Assembly: GCA_050731755.1 (NCBI GenBank)
Contig: JBOHPP010000183.1
Span: forward strand, 1 to 31,752
Source: JBOHPP01 sp050731755
GTDB lineage: Bacteria > Methylomirabilota > Methylomirabilia > Rokubacteriales > CSP1-6
Length of the DNA stretch: 31,752 nt
Direction of reading: 5' to 3'
In this document: piece after piece, positions 7,010 through 15,951 of the stretch
Layout: every line of letters starts with the position of its first letter
How positions within the stretch are numbered: position 1 is the stretch's first letter
Program-made: the position numbers and the translations under genes
The notes under the pieces: model-generated
What the model saw: the letters and a program-made list of their open reading frames with translations, nothing else
Database searches by the model: none
What the model was told of the DNA's origin: nothing

Positions 7010-7857
7010 GGGCCGAGATGAAAGCACCGCTGGGACTGTGGTGGCGCACCTGGCGAGTCGGCCGCTGGCTCCTCGCGGCGCTCGTGCTGGCCTTCGTCTG
7101 GAGGACCGTGATCGTCGTCATCCGCGGTGCCCCCGGAGCCCACAACATGCCGTTCGAGTTCTGGTACGGCGACTGGCGAGAGGTCCTGCGCGCGACGGCG
7201 CTCTTCCTGGTTTTCGTCCTGGGGTTCTCCAGGCCGCGACGCCGGGTCGAGTGGCGTAACGCTGGGCTTTACTCGGCCTTCCTCATCTCGCTCTTCATCG
7301 AGATGTTCGGGATTCCGCTCACCATCTACCTGCTGGCGCCCGCATTGGGCCTGCCCGCGTGGGCGTTCGGGATGAACGAGAGCCACCTCTGGGCCTTCGC
7401 TCTGGCGCGGCTCGGGCTGCTTCCCCTCAGCGTCGGCGTGCACCTGGTGATGACGATGAGCGTCCTGCTCATCGCGACCGGCATGACGCTGGTGGCTACC
7501 GGCTGGGTGACCGTCTACCGGGGTCGCCACCGCCTGGTCAGCGAGGGCATCTACCGCTTCGTGCGGCACCCGCAGTACCTGGGCCTGATCCTGATCATCC
7601 TCGGCTTCAACGTCATGTGGCCGACCCTCCTCACGCTCCTCATGGCCCCGGTTCTCGTCGTGATGTATGTCCGCCTGGCGCGGAGGGAGGATGTGGAGCT
7701 GGCGACCGTGTTCGGCGAGGAGTACCTGCGCTACGCCGACCGGACACCCGCCTTCGTCCCGTGGGGCCGGAGGGGGATCCGCCGGGAGGCCACGGCGCGC
7801 GCGGCCGTCGCCGCGGGCGCTCAAGATCCACCGCGTCCATTGCGGCGAGATGCGTGA
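7006..7857 (+). CDS. ICMT-family integral membrane methyltransferase, long form
   Basis: A 283-residue polytopic membrane protein. The N-terminal 150 residues form extra helices absent from the 185-residue paralog at 584-1141, including an IPLTIYLLAPALGLPAW segment similar to the paralog's N-terminus. The C-terminal catalytic part has YRFVRHPQYLGLILIILG, VVMYVRLARREDVELATVFG and YADRTPAFVPWG, the ICMT/PEMT signature. GTG 7006 overlaps the stop of the Sec-peroxiredoxin gene; ATG 7018 with its own GAGG is an alternative start. Linkage to the Sec gene suggests a shared process, but the methyl acceptor is unknown. Confidence 0.8.
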   Translation: MRAEMKAPLGLWWRTWRVGRWLLAALVLAFVWRTVIVVIRGAPGAHNMPFEFWYGDWREVLRATALFLVFVLGFSRPRRRVEWRNAGLYSAFLISLFIEMFGIPLTIYLLAPALGLPAWAFGMNESHLWAFALARLGLLPLSVGVHLVMTMSVLLIATGMTLVATGWVTVYRGRHRLVSEGIYRFVRHPQYLGLILIILGFNVMWPTLLTLLMAPVLVVMYVRLARREDVELATVFGEEYLRYADRTPAFVPWGRRGIRREATARAAVAAGAQDPPRPLRRDA

Positions 7858-7899
7858 GATGACCGCCCGACCCCAGAGGCCACCGGTCGGACCCGGATC

Positions 7900-9903
7900 A
7901 TGAACGCTGAGACTGTGCGCCGGGCTCCCGGATGGCTGCTGGCGGTGCTCTCCGGCGTGTTCCTGAGCCTTTCGTTCCCGGGAAGCGGGGACCAGGGGTG
8001 GCTCGCATTCGTGGCGCTGGTGCCCCTGCTCGTGGCGCTCCAAGACGCGGGCTGGCGGCGCGCAGGCGAACTTGGGTTCGTCGCTGGCATCGTGTTCTGG
8101 CTCACGAGCATCCCGTGGGTCGCCCAGACGATGGTGAGCTACGGTGGCCTCGCCTGGCCGCTCGCGGCCCTCGTTCTAGCGGGTTTCGCCGCCTACCTCG
8201 CCCTCTACTGGGCCGTCTTCTGCGCGCTCCTCTCCCGCATCTCCCTCGGTAGTGGCGGGCTCTTCGTCGTCGTTTCGGCGAGCCTCTGGGTCAGCCTGGA
8301 GTTCCTTCGGACCTACCTCTTCACGGGGTTCCCCTGGAACCTCCTGAGTTATTCCCAGTGGCGCAACGTCCCCCTGATCCAGGTCGCGGCCGTCACCGGC
8401 GTGTACGGGGTATCCTTCGTGGTCGTCGCGGTCAACGCCGCGCTCTGGCGGGCGCTCGAGCGGGGCCAGGACTGGCGACAGGGAGTAGCCGCGCTCGGCG
8501 CCGCGGCCCTGATCGTGGCCCTCGCGCTGGCGTCCGGCTGGCTTCCCCCGCGCGACGTGGCGAGCCCGTCTGTCCGGATCGCGCTGGCGCAGGGCAGCAT
8601 CGAGCAGGGCGTGAAGTGGGAGCCCGCATATCAGGACGCGACGCTGGAGGTCTACCGGGACCTCACCGTCGAGGCGGCGGGGCGGGGCGCCCGTGTCGTC
8701 GTGTGGCCCGAGACGGCGGTGCCCTTTTTCCTGCAGGAGGACCCGCGCCGTCTCCAGGTCGAGCGCCTGGCTCGCGAGACGGGGATTTACCTCCTGGTGG
8801 GCGCGCCCGACCGAACGTCCGGGCGGCCCCGCAACAGCGCATTCCTAGTCGGGCCCGACGGCCGGTTCCTGGGGCGCTACGACAAGCGCCACCTCGTGCC
8901 CTTCGGGGAGTACGTGCCGCTCAAGCCGCTGCTCGGCTTCGTCGACGTCCTGGGCGGCGGAGCCATCGGCGACTTCGCGCCGGGGAGGCAAACCACCCTC
9001 CTGGAGACGCCGGCCGGCCGTCTGGCCGTCGTCATCTGCTACGAGGCCATCTTCCCGTCCGAAGTCCGGGACTTCTTCCTCGCTGGCGCGGACGTGCTCG
9101 TCAACATCACCAACGATGCCTGGTTCGGACGGAGCGCCGCCCCCGTGCAACACCTCGCCATGGCGGCCTTCCGCGCGGTCGAGAACCGGGCCTACCTCGT
9201 CCGCGCCGCCAACAGTGGCATCTCGGCCATCGTGGCGCCGGACGGTCGGATCGAGCAGACCTCCGGGCTCTTCAGGCGCGAGGTGCTCTCCGGACTCGTC
9301 GCACCTCGTGCCGGAGCGAGCCTCTACACGAGACACGGCGATCTCTTCGCCTGGGCCACCGTCGCGGTCGTCCTGGCCGCTCTCTCCCCCGTGGCCTTGA
9401 ACGTGAGGAGGCGGACCCGAGTGTGGGGTCTCGATCGAGGAGGTTTCCCTTTCAAGCAGCAGGACGGAAGCTTCCGGAGCCGGCGGGGGCTTCTAGCCTC
9501 GCTGGTGGGGGCAGTGGCCGCAGTGACCGCGGCGACGGCCTGGCTCTTCCGTCCTCAGCTCGCCGATGGTCGCGGCTACCTGGAGCTGGTGCGGTGGCGG
9601 ATCCCCGGCGGCGAGGGCCGGTTCATCGCGGTGGGGCCCTCCCCGAGCGCCGAGGAGCTCCGGGTTCTCGGCGAACGCCTGCGCGACGAATCCCGGCGCA
9701 TGAAGAACGCCGTGGTGATGGTCTTCGACGACGCCGAGGCGGCGCGGGAGGTCCGCAAAGGCTCCCGGGCGATCGGGGAGGAGCGCTTTCAGGCGGCGCT
9801 CCGGCACCAGCGGGCGATGTACGTGAAGCAGCCCGCCCGCGGCGAGGAACGCCTTGTCATCTACGCGACCTACCCCGCCGCCCATGAGGTGATCCGCTAC
9901 TGA
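7900..9903 (+). CDS. lnt: Apolipoprotein N-acyltransferase (Lnt) with a C-terminal extra domain
   Basis: A 667-residue protein. Residues 1-200 are transmembrane helices and about 215-480 form the nitrilase-type domain. The catalytic Glu (VVWPETAVPFF), Lys (YDKRHLVPFGEY) and Cys (VVICYEAIFPSE) are all visible, so it should N-acylate the lipoprotein Cys after Lgt and LspA. Typical Lnt proteins end after the last helix (about residue 505). Here a linker and a new helix (about 530-550) lead to a soluble domain of about 110 residues (RFIAVGPSPSAEELRVLGER, AVVMVFDDAEAAREV) that I cannot name. ATG 7900 is the only good start. Close linkage to lgt and lipoprotein genes supports the call. Confidence 0.92.
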   Translation: MNAETVRRAPGWLLAVLSGVFLSLSFPGSGDQGWLAFVALVPLLVALQDAGWRRAGELGFVAGIVFWLTSIPWVAQTMVSYGGLAWPLAALVLAGFAAYLALYWAVFCALLSRISLGSGGLFVVVSASLWVSLEFLRTYLFTGFPWNLLSYSQWRNVPLIQVAAVTGVYGVSFVVVAVNAALWRALERGQDWRQGVAALGAAALIVALALASGWLPPRDVASPSVRIALAQGSIEQGVKWEPAYQDATLEVYRDLTVEAAGRGARVVVWPETAVPFFLQEDPRRLQVERLARETGIYLLVGAPDRTSGRPRNSAFLVGPDGRFLGRYDKRHLVPFGEYVPLKPLLGFVDVLGGGAIGDFAPGRQTTLLETPAGRLAVVICYEAIFPSEVRDFFLAGADVLVNITNDAWFGRSAAPVQHLAMAAFRAVENRAYLVRAANSGISAIVAPDGRIEQTSGLFRREVLSGLVAPRAGASLYTRHGDLFAWATVAVVLAALSPVALNVRRRTRVWGLDRGGFPFKQQDGSFRSRRGLLASLVGAVAAVTAATAWLFRPQLADGRGYLELVRWRIPGGEGRFIAVGPSPSAEELRVLGERLRDESRRMKNAVVMVFDDAEAAREVRKGSRAIGEERFQAALRHQRAMYVKQPARGEERLVIYATYPAAHEVIRY

Positions 9904-9946
9904 CGGAGTGGTGTGTGACTTCGTGACGACGAGGAGAGGAGAACCG

Positions 9947-10574
9947 ATGGCGCGCAGACCGGGAACGAGGCTGGCGACGGCCTTTCTGATTGTCTCCGCA
10001 GTCCTGGCCGGGTGTGCGAAGCGGCCAGCGACAACAGTCGCGACCGCGCCCGCCCCGACAGCGGGAGCCACCGCAACAGCTCCGGCTGGGCCCGCCCCGG
10101 CCCCGGGCACGGCCTCCGCTCCGGGCGCGGTCCCCCGTGCACCGGACGCTCCAACGACACCTGGCCAGACCGCGCCGGGACCTGCCGTCACCCCTGGACC
10201 GGCGGCCAGAGCACCGGCTCCGCAGGAGTTCATGTCGATCGACGCGCTCAAGGACGTCCACTTCGACTTACCGGTACGATATCCGCCCCGCCGACACCCC
10301 GGTCCTCGATGAGAACGCCCGTTGGATGAAGGCGAATCCGAGATCTGTGATCCTCATCGAGGGCCACGCCGACGAGCGCGGGACGAACGAATACAACCTC
10401 GCGCTCGGCGAGCGCCGGGCCAAGGCGGCCATGAACTACCTGGTCGCTCAGGGCGTGCCGGCGAATCGGATCACGGTGATCAGCTACGGCGAGGAGCGGC
10501 CATTGTGCACGGAGAGGACCGAGGACTGCTGGGCCAGGAACCGGCGGGTGCATTTCTTGGTGAAACCGAGGTAG
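9947..10574 (+). pseudogene. pal: Peptidoglycan-associated lipoprotein (Pal/OmpA C-terminal), frameshifted at about 10268
   Basis: The ATG frame gives a lipoprotein signal (VLAGC lipobox), a Pro/Ala/Thr-rich linker and SIDALKDVHFDL, then runs out at 10312. The adjacent frame continues with YDIRPAD, ILIEGHADERGTNEYNLALGERRAKAAMNYL and NRRVHFLVK, ending at 10574. That is the OmpA-family peptidoglycan-binding domain. The break lies near 10266-10272, where TTC GAC TTC GAC CGG TAC would give the usual HFDFDRYDIRPAD and two bases appear lost, or one gained. Pal tethers the outer membrane to peptidoglycan, so its loss would be costly, and a sequencing error is as likely as decay. An AGGAGA motif precedes ATG 9947. 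Confidence 0.8.
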
Positions 10575-10655
10575 GCCGGGGGCCCGACGGTATCGCTGGC
10601 ACTCCGAGGCCGAAAGGCCAATAGTGATGAAGCGGAATCCCACGATGGCGGGTGG

Positions 10656-10883
10656 GTGGAAACGGGGCCTGTAGGCAGCCCGAGGCGAACCCGAAGCAAG
10701 CTCTGGCTCGGGTGGCTGCTCGCGCTCGCGGGGCTTGTGCTCGTGGCGACTGGCCTCCTGAACGTGTCGAGGCTGCTCGGGGTTCCCCTGGAGGTGCAGC
10801 GCGGCTATCTGGCCCAGACCGTGGTTCCGTTGGTCGTCGGTCTCTGGCTTCTGATCGTTGGTGTCTACACTCTCAAAAACTGA
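10656..10883 (+). CDS. Small two-helix membrane protein (75 aa)
   Basis: GTG 10656 opens a 75-residue protein with a basic N-terminus and two hydrophobic helices (about residues 17-37 and 50-71) separated by a polar turn. It ends just before the CtaG-like gene. No ribosome binding site stands out and no family is recognised. The clean two-helix profile and position in the array support a real gene. Because its neighbour is a cytochrome-oxidase/copper-type membrane protein, it may act with that, which is inference. Confidence 0.5.
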   Translation: METGPVGSPRRTRSKLWLGWLLALAGLVLVATGLLNVSRLLGVPLEVQRGYLAQTVVPLVVGLWLLIVGVYTLKN

Positions 10884-10890
10884 GCCGCCT

Positions 10891-11820
10891 GTGCTGGGAC
10901 TTCACGCGGCCCCCGACCTCGCGCTTGCTCCTGACTTCCACACGATCTTCGCGCTGTGGCACTGGCGGCCCGACGTCGTCGCGATGCTCGTCGCGCTGGG
11001 GAGCATCTATGTTGCCGGCTGGGCGAGGTTGAGAGGGCGGCATCGAGCCGCCGTCCGGCCCGGAGCCCTGGCCCTGTATCTGACGGGGCTCGCGACCATC
11101 GCACTTGCGTTGCTCTCTCCGATCGATGCCTTGGCCGACCGCCTGCTGACCGCCCACATGCTGCAGCACGAACTGCTCGCGATGGGGGCGGCGCCCGTTC
11201 TCCTGGTGGCCGACCCGCTTCGAGCGGTCGTCTGGGGCCTGCCCCACGCCCTCCGCCGTCGGATCGCGGGGCTGCTGGCACGGCCCGCTCTGCTCCGCCG
11301 CCTCTTCGCAGTTCTGACGTTCATGCCCGTGGCCTGGCTGCTCTACATGGCCGTGTTCTGGGGGTGGCACGTCCCGGTCGCTTATGAGGCCGCCCTTCGA
11401 AGCGACCTCCTGCACGACGTCCAGCACCTCTCGTTCTTCGGCGCGGCGCTGCTGTTCTGGTGGCCGCTCGTGAACCCCGGCCCGCGGCTCCACGGTCACG
11501 TCCCGTACGGGTTGCGGCTTGCCTACGTGCTGGCCACAGTGGCGCTGACGACACCACCGATGATGGCGATCGCGTTCTTTATGCCCCGCCTCCTCTATCC
11601 TTATTACGCGGCCGTCCCGCGTCTGTGGGACCTCTCAGCACTCGACGATCAGGCGATGGGCTGGGGCCTGATGGGGGTCCTGGATGGCGCTGTTTATGCC
11701 GTCACCTTCCTTGTCCTGGTGGCACGCATGGCGGCACACGAGGAACGGATGACGCGCCTGAGCGAGGCGGCGAGCGTCGAACCGACGGGTACGAGCGCGA
11801 GCTTCCGCTGCGACCGTTGA
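10891..11820 (+). CDS. CtaG-like (caa3-type cytochrome oxidase assembly) membrane protein
   Basis: A roughly 309-residue protein with about seven helices. Family landmarks include HMLQHELLAMGAAPVLL, FWGWHVPVAYEAAL, HDVQHLSFFGAALLFWWPL and a late MGWGLMGVLDGAVYA, all with His residues at helix ends as in the Caa3_CtaG family, linked to CuA/CuB insertion in cytochrome oxidase. The start is uncertain: the frame is open from TTG 10858, and GTG 10891 removes the overlap with the gene before; neither has a clear Shine-Dalgarno. The stop overlaps TTG 11817 of the CopD-like gene. No oxidase subunit is in the window, so it may serve copper transport instead. Confidence 0.78.
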   Translation: MLGLHAAPDLALAPDFHTIFALWHWRPDVVAMLVALGSIYVAGWARLRGRHRAAVRPGALALYLTGLATIALALLSPIDALADRLLTAHMLQHELLAMGAAPVLLVADPLRAVVWGLPHALRRRIAGLLARPALLRRLFAVLTFMPVAWLLYMAVFWGWHVPVAYEAALRSDLLHDVQHLSFFGAALLFWWPLVNPGPRLHGHVPYGLRLAYVLATVALTTPPMMAIAFFMPRLLYPYYAAVPRLWDLSALDDQAMGWGLMGVLDGAVYAVTFLVLVARMAAHEERMTRLSEAASVEPTGTSASFRCDR

Positions 11821-13031
11821 GGCTCTTCGGACCGCGGACCACACCCGGCAACCCCGGCCGCTGTCGGGCTGTCGCGACCGTTCTGCTCATGATCGTCGTG
11901 GGAATTCTTGTCCCCCCGGTCGCCGCTCACGAGGCTGCAGAGCACGAGGAGCCGGAACTCCTGAATCACTGGCGGACGCAGGTCCATCTCCTCTTCCAGT
12001 GGGCGCACCTCGTGGCGTTCGGCATCTGGCTGGGCGGCACGATGGCCGCCCGCCGGCTCCCCGGGGTTGGCCTGGACGCCCTGCTCTTCGGGAGCTGGGG
12101 GCTCTTTCTCGTCTCGCTCGGCACCGGCGGCTACAACATGGAGTTCAGCGCCGCCATCCCGGACGCTCCCGATCTCTTTTCACTTCCCGCCCTGATCGGC
12201 CGCTGGCCGTTCGGCACGGCGTACATCCTCCTCGTCGGCGTCAAGCAGGCGTTGCTCGCCGTTGCCGTGGTGTGGACGGCCGCGGTAACGGTTCGGCACC
12301 TCCGTTGGCCGAGCGGGCGAGACCGCCGCGGCCTCAGGGCGGCCTTCGTCGGCGGGTCGGTGGCGATCGGGCTGACGCTCGCGGCCGTGACCGCCATGGT
12401 GCTCGTGCTCCACGAGGCGATCGACCTGGCGCCCACTCCGCTGCATTCGCTCGGTGGAGTCGTCGGGCCGCTCGGGCCGGACGAGCTCCGAGCCGCGCGG
12501 CTGGCCGGCGATCTCGCTCCGCCCCCGTACCAGAGCGACCCCCGCAGCACAGGCGCCGGATTCCGACTCTTCGCCACCCCTCAGGCGGCTGGCGACGCGC
12601 TCACCCGGTTCGGGCACCTCGTCGGTTTCGCGGCGTGGCTCGGCGGCAACGCCGCGAGCCTGCTCGCGTCCCCGTCGGACCGCAATCGCGTGGTGCCGCA
12701 ACTGTGGCTCGCGCTAGCGATCCAAGCCGTCACCGGGGCCTATCAGTTCATGTCGTGGACGCCGTTTGCCGTCGCGCCCTACCCCTGGCGACTGTCGGCG
12801 ATGGTCGACTTCCGCTTTGGACACACGTATACCCTGCTCATGGCGCTCAAGCTTTCACTCGTGGCGCTGCTGATCCTGGGAACAGCGGGGTTGACGGCCG
12901 CGGCACGCCGGCCACTCCTGCGCAGGACCTCGTGGGCGCTCGCGGCGCTGAACGTGGCCGCCGGCTTTGTGCTTGCCTATGTCACGGTCGCTCTGCTGCT
13001 CGTGCACGAGGGGGTCGATCACGCGCTGTAG
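11817..13031 (+). CDS. CopD-like copper-resistance membrane protein
   Basis: A 404-residue protein with a signal-like first helix ending VAAHEAAEHEE and about eight further helices. Two similar half-motifs, LLFQWAHLVAFGIWLGGTMA and FGHLVGFAAWLGGNAASLL, show the H...WLGG pattern of CopD-type inner-membrane copper proteins and suggest two related halves. Further His residues occur near helix ends (FRFGHTYTLLMALK, LLLVHEGVDH). I take TTG 11817, which overlaps the CtaG-like stop (TTGA); ATG 11889 would cut into the first helix. Transport of copper across the inner membrane is the family expectation, not shown here. Confidence 0.7.
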   Translation: MRLFGPRTTPGNPGRCRAVATVLLMIVVGILVPPVAAHEAAEHEEPELLNHWRTQVHLLFQWAHLVAFGIWLGGTMAARRLPGVGLDALLFGSWGLFLVSLGTGGYNMEFSAAIPDAPDLFSLPALIGRWPFGTAYILLVGVKQALLAVAVVWTAAVTVRHLRWPSGRDRRGLRAAFVGGSVAIGLTLAAVTAMVLVLHEAIDLAPTPLHSLGGVVGPLGPDELRAARLAGDLAPPPYQSDPRSTGAGFRLFATPQAAGDALTRFGHLVGFAAWLGGNAASLLASPSDRNRVVPQLWLALAIQAVTGAYQFMSWTPFAVAPYPWRLSAMVDFRFGHTYTLLMALKLSLVALLILGTAGLTAAARRPLLRRTSWALAALNVAAGFVLAYVTVALLLVHEGVDHAL

Positions 13032-13089
13032 CGCTGTGACGGATTCGTCCGCCGTCCCGGAGGCGGCGTTGAGGGCTCAGGAGGGCGTC

Positions 13090-13598
13090 ATGAGACCAAC
13101 CGGCCGTAGAGTTTCCGCAATGACGGTCCTTGTGATTCTGGGTGCGGTAGCGCTGGCCGCGGCTCGCCAGGACCGCAGCATGGCCGAGATCCGGACCAGC
13201 CGGCTCGTGGTGGGGGACCGCGATGGCCGGACGCGTGGCGAGCTGCGTACCGAGCCCGACGGTGCCGTCACCCTGCACCTCAGCGACCGTGCCGGCGTCG
13301 CGCGCGGGCGCGGCTGAGCGTGGGAGGTAACGGGGCGCCGCGCCCGGCCCTCAACGGGGCCGACGGCAAGCCCCGCGCCCAGATCACGGCGGGGCCGGAC
13401 GACTGGCCCAACCTGATGTTCTTCGACAAACACGGGCAGCGCCGGCCTGTCCTCGACATCGGCCTGGGCGGCTGGCCCGTCCTGGCGCTCGCCGACGACC
13501 GCGGCGACGACCGGGTTGTGCTCCAGGTGGCACCGGACGGGACGCCTGTCCTGGTCCTGTTCGACCGGACGGGCCGTGTCGTCTGGAAGACGCTATAG
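13090..13598 (+). pseudogene. Exported beta-repeat protein, frameshifted near 13303
   Basis: ATG 13090, preceded by AGGAGGG, opens a signal-anchor-like N-terminus and strands of the form SRLVVGDRDGRTRGELRTEPDG, then stops at 13317. The other frame continues in the same style, LMFFDKHGQRRPVLDIG and LVLFDRTGRVVWKTL, to the stop at 13598. The repeated hydrophobic-D-x2-G-x-R unit runs across the break, so one gene is meant. The break lies in a CGCGCGGG run (13300-13308), where one missing G or an extra CG restores the frame. The stop overlaps the start of the next gene (TAGTG). I do not recognise a family with known function. Confidence 0.6.
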
Positions 13599-15262
13599 TG
13601 CAGCGACCACCTCTGACCTTGGTCTTCCTCTCGGTGCTCCTGCTCGCGCTGGGCACGACGGGGGGAGCGCTGATGTCGCTGCTCCGACCCCAGATCCAGG
13701 AGTTCGCCACCGACCGCATCTTCGCTGCGCGTGCCACCCACTCACTCTCGGGCTCCCGCGAGTACGATGCGGAGGTCGTCGCCGAGATCGTGTTCACCAT
13801 CGAGGCCGGTCTCTCCTTCTTCCACACCCACGCCGAGGGCCTGGGGCTCGTGATCCTGTTCCTCGCCACCGTGATCGCCTCGCTGGTGCGTCCGGGGTGG
13901 CTTCGCCGGGGACTGTCCGGACTGATCGGGCTGTCCGGCGTCTTTCCGATCGGCTACCTCGCCTACAGCGCGTTCATCCTCCTCTATGGCCGCGACCGCG
14001 GGATCGAGCTGGCCGAACGCCTGCTGCTGATTCCTTCCGGTTCGTCCGCCATCGTGGCCCTCGCCGTGCTTGTCGGTGCCGTCGGCTTCCTGTTGGTGAA
14101 CGGGCGGGTGAGGCGGCTCGCCACGCCCAGCCTGGCCGCCGCCCCGATCGTGACGCCTGCCCGCCGCTCGGACGCGTGGCGTCGGCCGCCGCGCCTCGTA
14201 GTCCTGGCCGCGGCGCTGCTCATCACGCTGGCCGAACTGGGCGGGGCCGCCATGGGACGCTTCAAGCCGGACATCGACGCCTTCACCCGGGCGCGAGTCC
14301 TCGAACGCCCCGAGGTCCACGGCCTCGTCGGCGCGGCCGACGTGGATAACGAGATTGTCGACGAGGTGCGGGTCAAGGTGGATGGAGCGCTGCGCCTCTT
14401 CCACCTGCACGGCCAGGGCAACGGCCTGATGATCTTCGCCCTCGCGATGGTGATCGCAACCGTCGTGAGGCCCCGCTGGCTCCGAGCGGTCCTGTATGGG
14501 CTGGTCACCCTGGGCGGCCTGGGCTTTCCGCTCGGCTACGTCATCTGGGCTGGCGCCATTCCGCTCGAGGGCGTCGAGCCTGGGCGTGCGCTCGCGGCGG
14601 CCTGGGTGCTCGTCCCGCTCGGCGCCACCCTTCTGCTCGGGCTCTGGGTCGCGACGTTCGTCAACGGAGTCGTTCTCGTCCGCACCCGGGCCCGGGGTCC
14701 AGAGGAGACGGAAGATCGGGCCCGCGGGCTTCGGCTCCCGCCGACAACGGTCATCCTGGCCGCCGTCGTCCTCCTCGTGCTCGCCGAGATCGGTGGTGGC
14801 GCCATGACGAAGTTCAAAGTGGACCTCGAGCGGGCCAACCGGGCGGCGGTCGAGGCCCGGCCACTGGTGCATGGGCTGGTCGGCGTGCGGCAGATCGATG
14901 CGCCGGTCATCGACACACTGCTCGCTCGCTCGGACTTCGCCCTGCGCCTTTTCCACCTCCACGGCGAGGGCATGGCCCTGGTGATGCTCGCCGGCGGTAT
15001 CATCATCCGAACCTTCGTCGTGTCGCGCCGCCTCGCAGCAATCCTGCTCGTGCTGCTGGCCGCCGGCGGGCTCCTCTATCCGTTCGGCTATCTCGCGTGG
15101 AGCGCGATGATCCCGGTGCTCGGGCTCCAGCCGGCGAAGGATCTGGCCGAGTGGCTGTTCTGGATCCCGTTTGGCGGGGCGGCCCTGGTCGCCATGGCGT
15201 TGGTCACTCTGGTCCTCGCGAGCCAGTTGATCGTCGCTGGCGAACCCGCCCGGGGTCGCTGA
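13598..15262 (+). CDS. Unrecognised membrane protein built of three tandem homologous units
   Basis: A 554-residue polytopic protein made of three repeats of about 185-190 residues. Each starts with a helix ending GG-x2-M-x4-(K/R)-x-(D/Q), then a soluble loop with H-(G/S)-L-x-G, a motif F-H-x-H-x-x-G (His76/78, His269/271, His453/455), helices, and (F/Y)P-x-GY. Roughly four helices per unit gives about twelve in all. The recurring HxH at the start of a helix, with a second conserved His about 30 residues earlier, looks like a metal or haem site repeated three times. GTG 13598 overlaps the previous stop, and its stop overlaps ATG 15262. Placed among copper genes; function unknown. Confidence 0.75.
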   Translation: MQRPPLTLVFLSVLLLALGTTGGALMSLLRPQIQEFATDRIFAARATHSLSGSREYDAEVVAEIVFTIEAGLSFFHTHAEGLGLVILFLATVIASLVRPGWLRRGLSGLIGLSGVFPIGYLAYSAFILLYGRDRGIELAERLLLIPSGSSAIVALAVLVGAVGFLLVNGRVRRLATPSLAAAPIVTPARRSDAWRRPPRLVVLAAALLITLAELGGAAMGRFKPDIDAFTRARVLERPEVHGLVGAADVDNEIVDEVRVKVDGALRLFHLHGQGNGLMIFALAMVIATVVRPRWLRAVLYGLVTLGGLGFPLGYVIWAGAIPLEGVEPGRALAAAWVLVPLGATLLLGLWVATFVNGVVLVRTRARGPEETEDRARGLRLPPTTVILAAVVLLVLAEIGGGAMTKFKVDLERANRAAVEARPLVHGLVGVRQIDAPVIDTLLARSDFALRLFHLHGEGMALVMLAGGIIIRTFVVSRRLAAILLVLLAAGGLLYPFGYLAWSAMIPVLGLQPAKDLAEWLFWIPFGGAALVAMALVTLVLASQLIVAGEPARGR

Positions 15263-15951
15263 TGAGGCGCCTTGTCGTCGGGCTCGCACTCCTGAGCCTC
15301 GGCGGCTCCATGCCGGCCACGGCGCACCACGTGGGCACCTTCATTCCCAAGGACGACGACATCACCAAGAACGTGAAGGACATCAAGGCCGCCACCGCTG
15401 CCGGCCGTTTCGATCTCGCCGTCCGGCTCTTCGACGACGGCGTCGTGCACGGAACCATGGAAAAGCAGGAGAAACGTCTGCCGCGAGGGCTCGAGGACGG
15501 CCTGCGGTCGGCGCTCCGGCGGGGCAACCTGCCCGGCGTGGACTTACGTCTCGCGATCTTCCTCATCTTCCTGACCGACGAGCGCCTGGCGGACACGCTG
15601 GCCCGCCTCTCGGCGGCCGACGTGCCGGCCGAGCGGCGGCGCGACCAGGCCCGAAAACTCATCAACGCGGCGTGGCGCTATTACAACCTCGCCGACTTCG
15701 TCGTCTCGGCGCACGACGCGCGGACCGGGGTGGCGCTGCGCATGGGCTTCGAGGACGCCCAGACGTTCCTCGGGGGCATGATGGTCGACCCGATGTGGGC
15801 GGCGGCCGCCAAGCGCAACCCGGTGCCGCCCGACGAGGCCCGGGCAGCCCGGGTCGTGAGCAGCATGCGCGAGACGCTGCGGCGGTTCATTGCCGCTGCC
15901 GCCGCCGTCGCCGGGTCAGGCGGCGCGCGGGGCTTTCTGCCGGGGCGATAG
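15262..15951 (+). CDS. Periplasmic helical protein of unknown function
   Basis: A 229-residue protein with a signal peptide (residues 1-21, ending TAHH). The body is largely helical and charged: DDDITKNVKDIKAATAAG, a FDDGVVHGTMEKQE stretch, RLAIFLIFLTDERLADTLARL, then INAAWRYYNLADFVVS. No cysteine is present in the mature protein. ATG 15262 overlaps the stop of the triple-repeat membrane protein (TGATG), so the two are translationally coupled and probably act together. The HH after the signal cleavage site would be a metal-binding N-terminus if cleavage falls there. No family recognised. Confidence 0.65.
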   Translation: MRRLVVGLALLSLGGSMPATAHHVGTFIPKDDDITKNVKDIKAATAAGRFDLAVRLFDDGVVHGTMEKQEKRLPRGLEDGLRSALRRGNLPGVDLRLAIFLIFLTDERLADTLARLSAADVPAERRRDQARKLINAAWRYYNLADFVVSAHDARTGVALRMGFEDAQTFLGGMMVDPMWAAAAKRNPVPPDEARAARVVSSMRETLRRFIAAAAAVAGSGGARGFLPGR

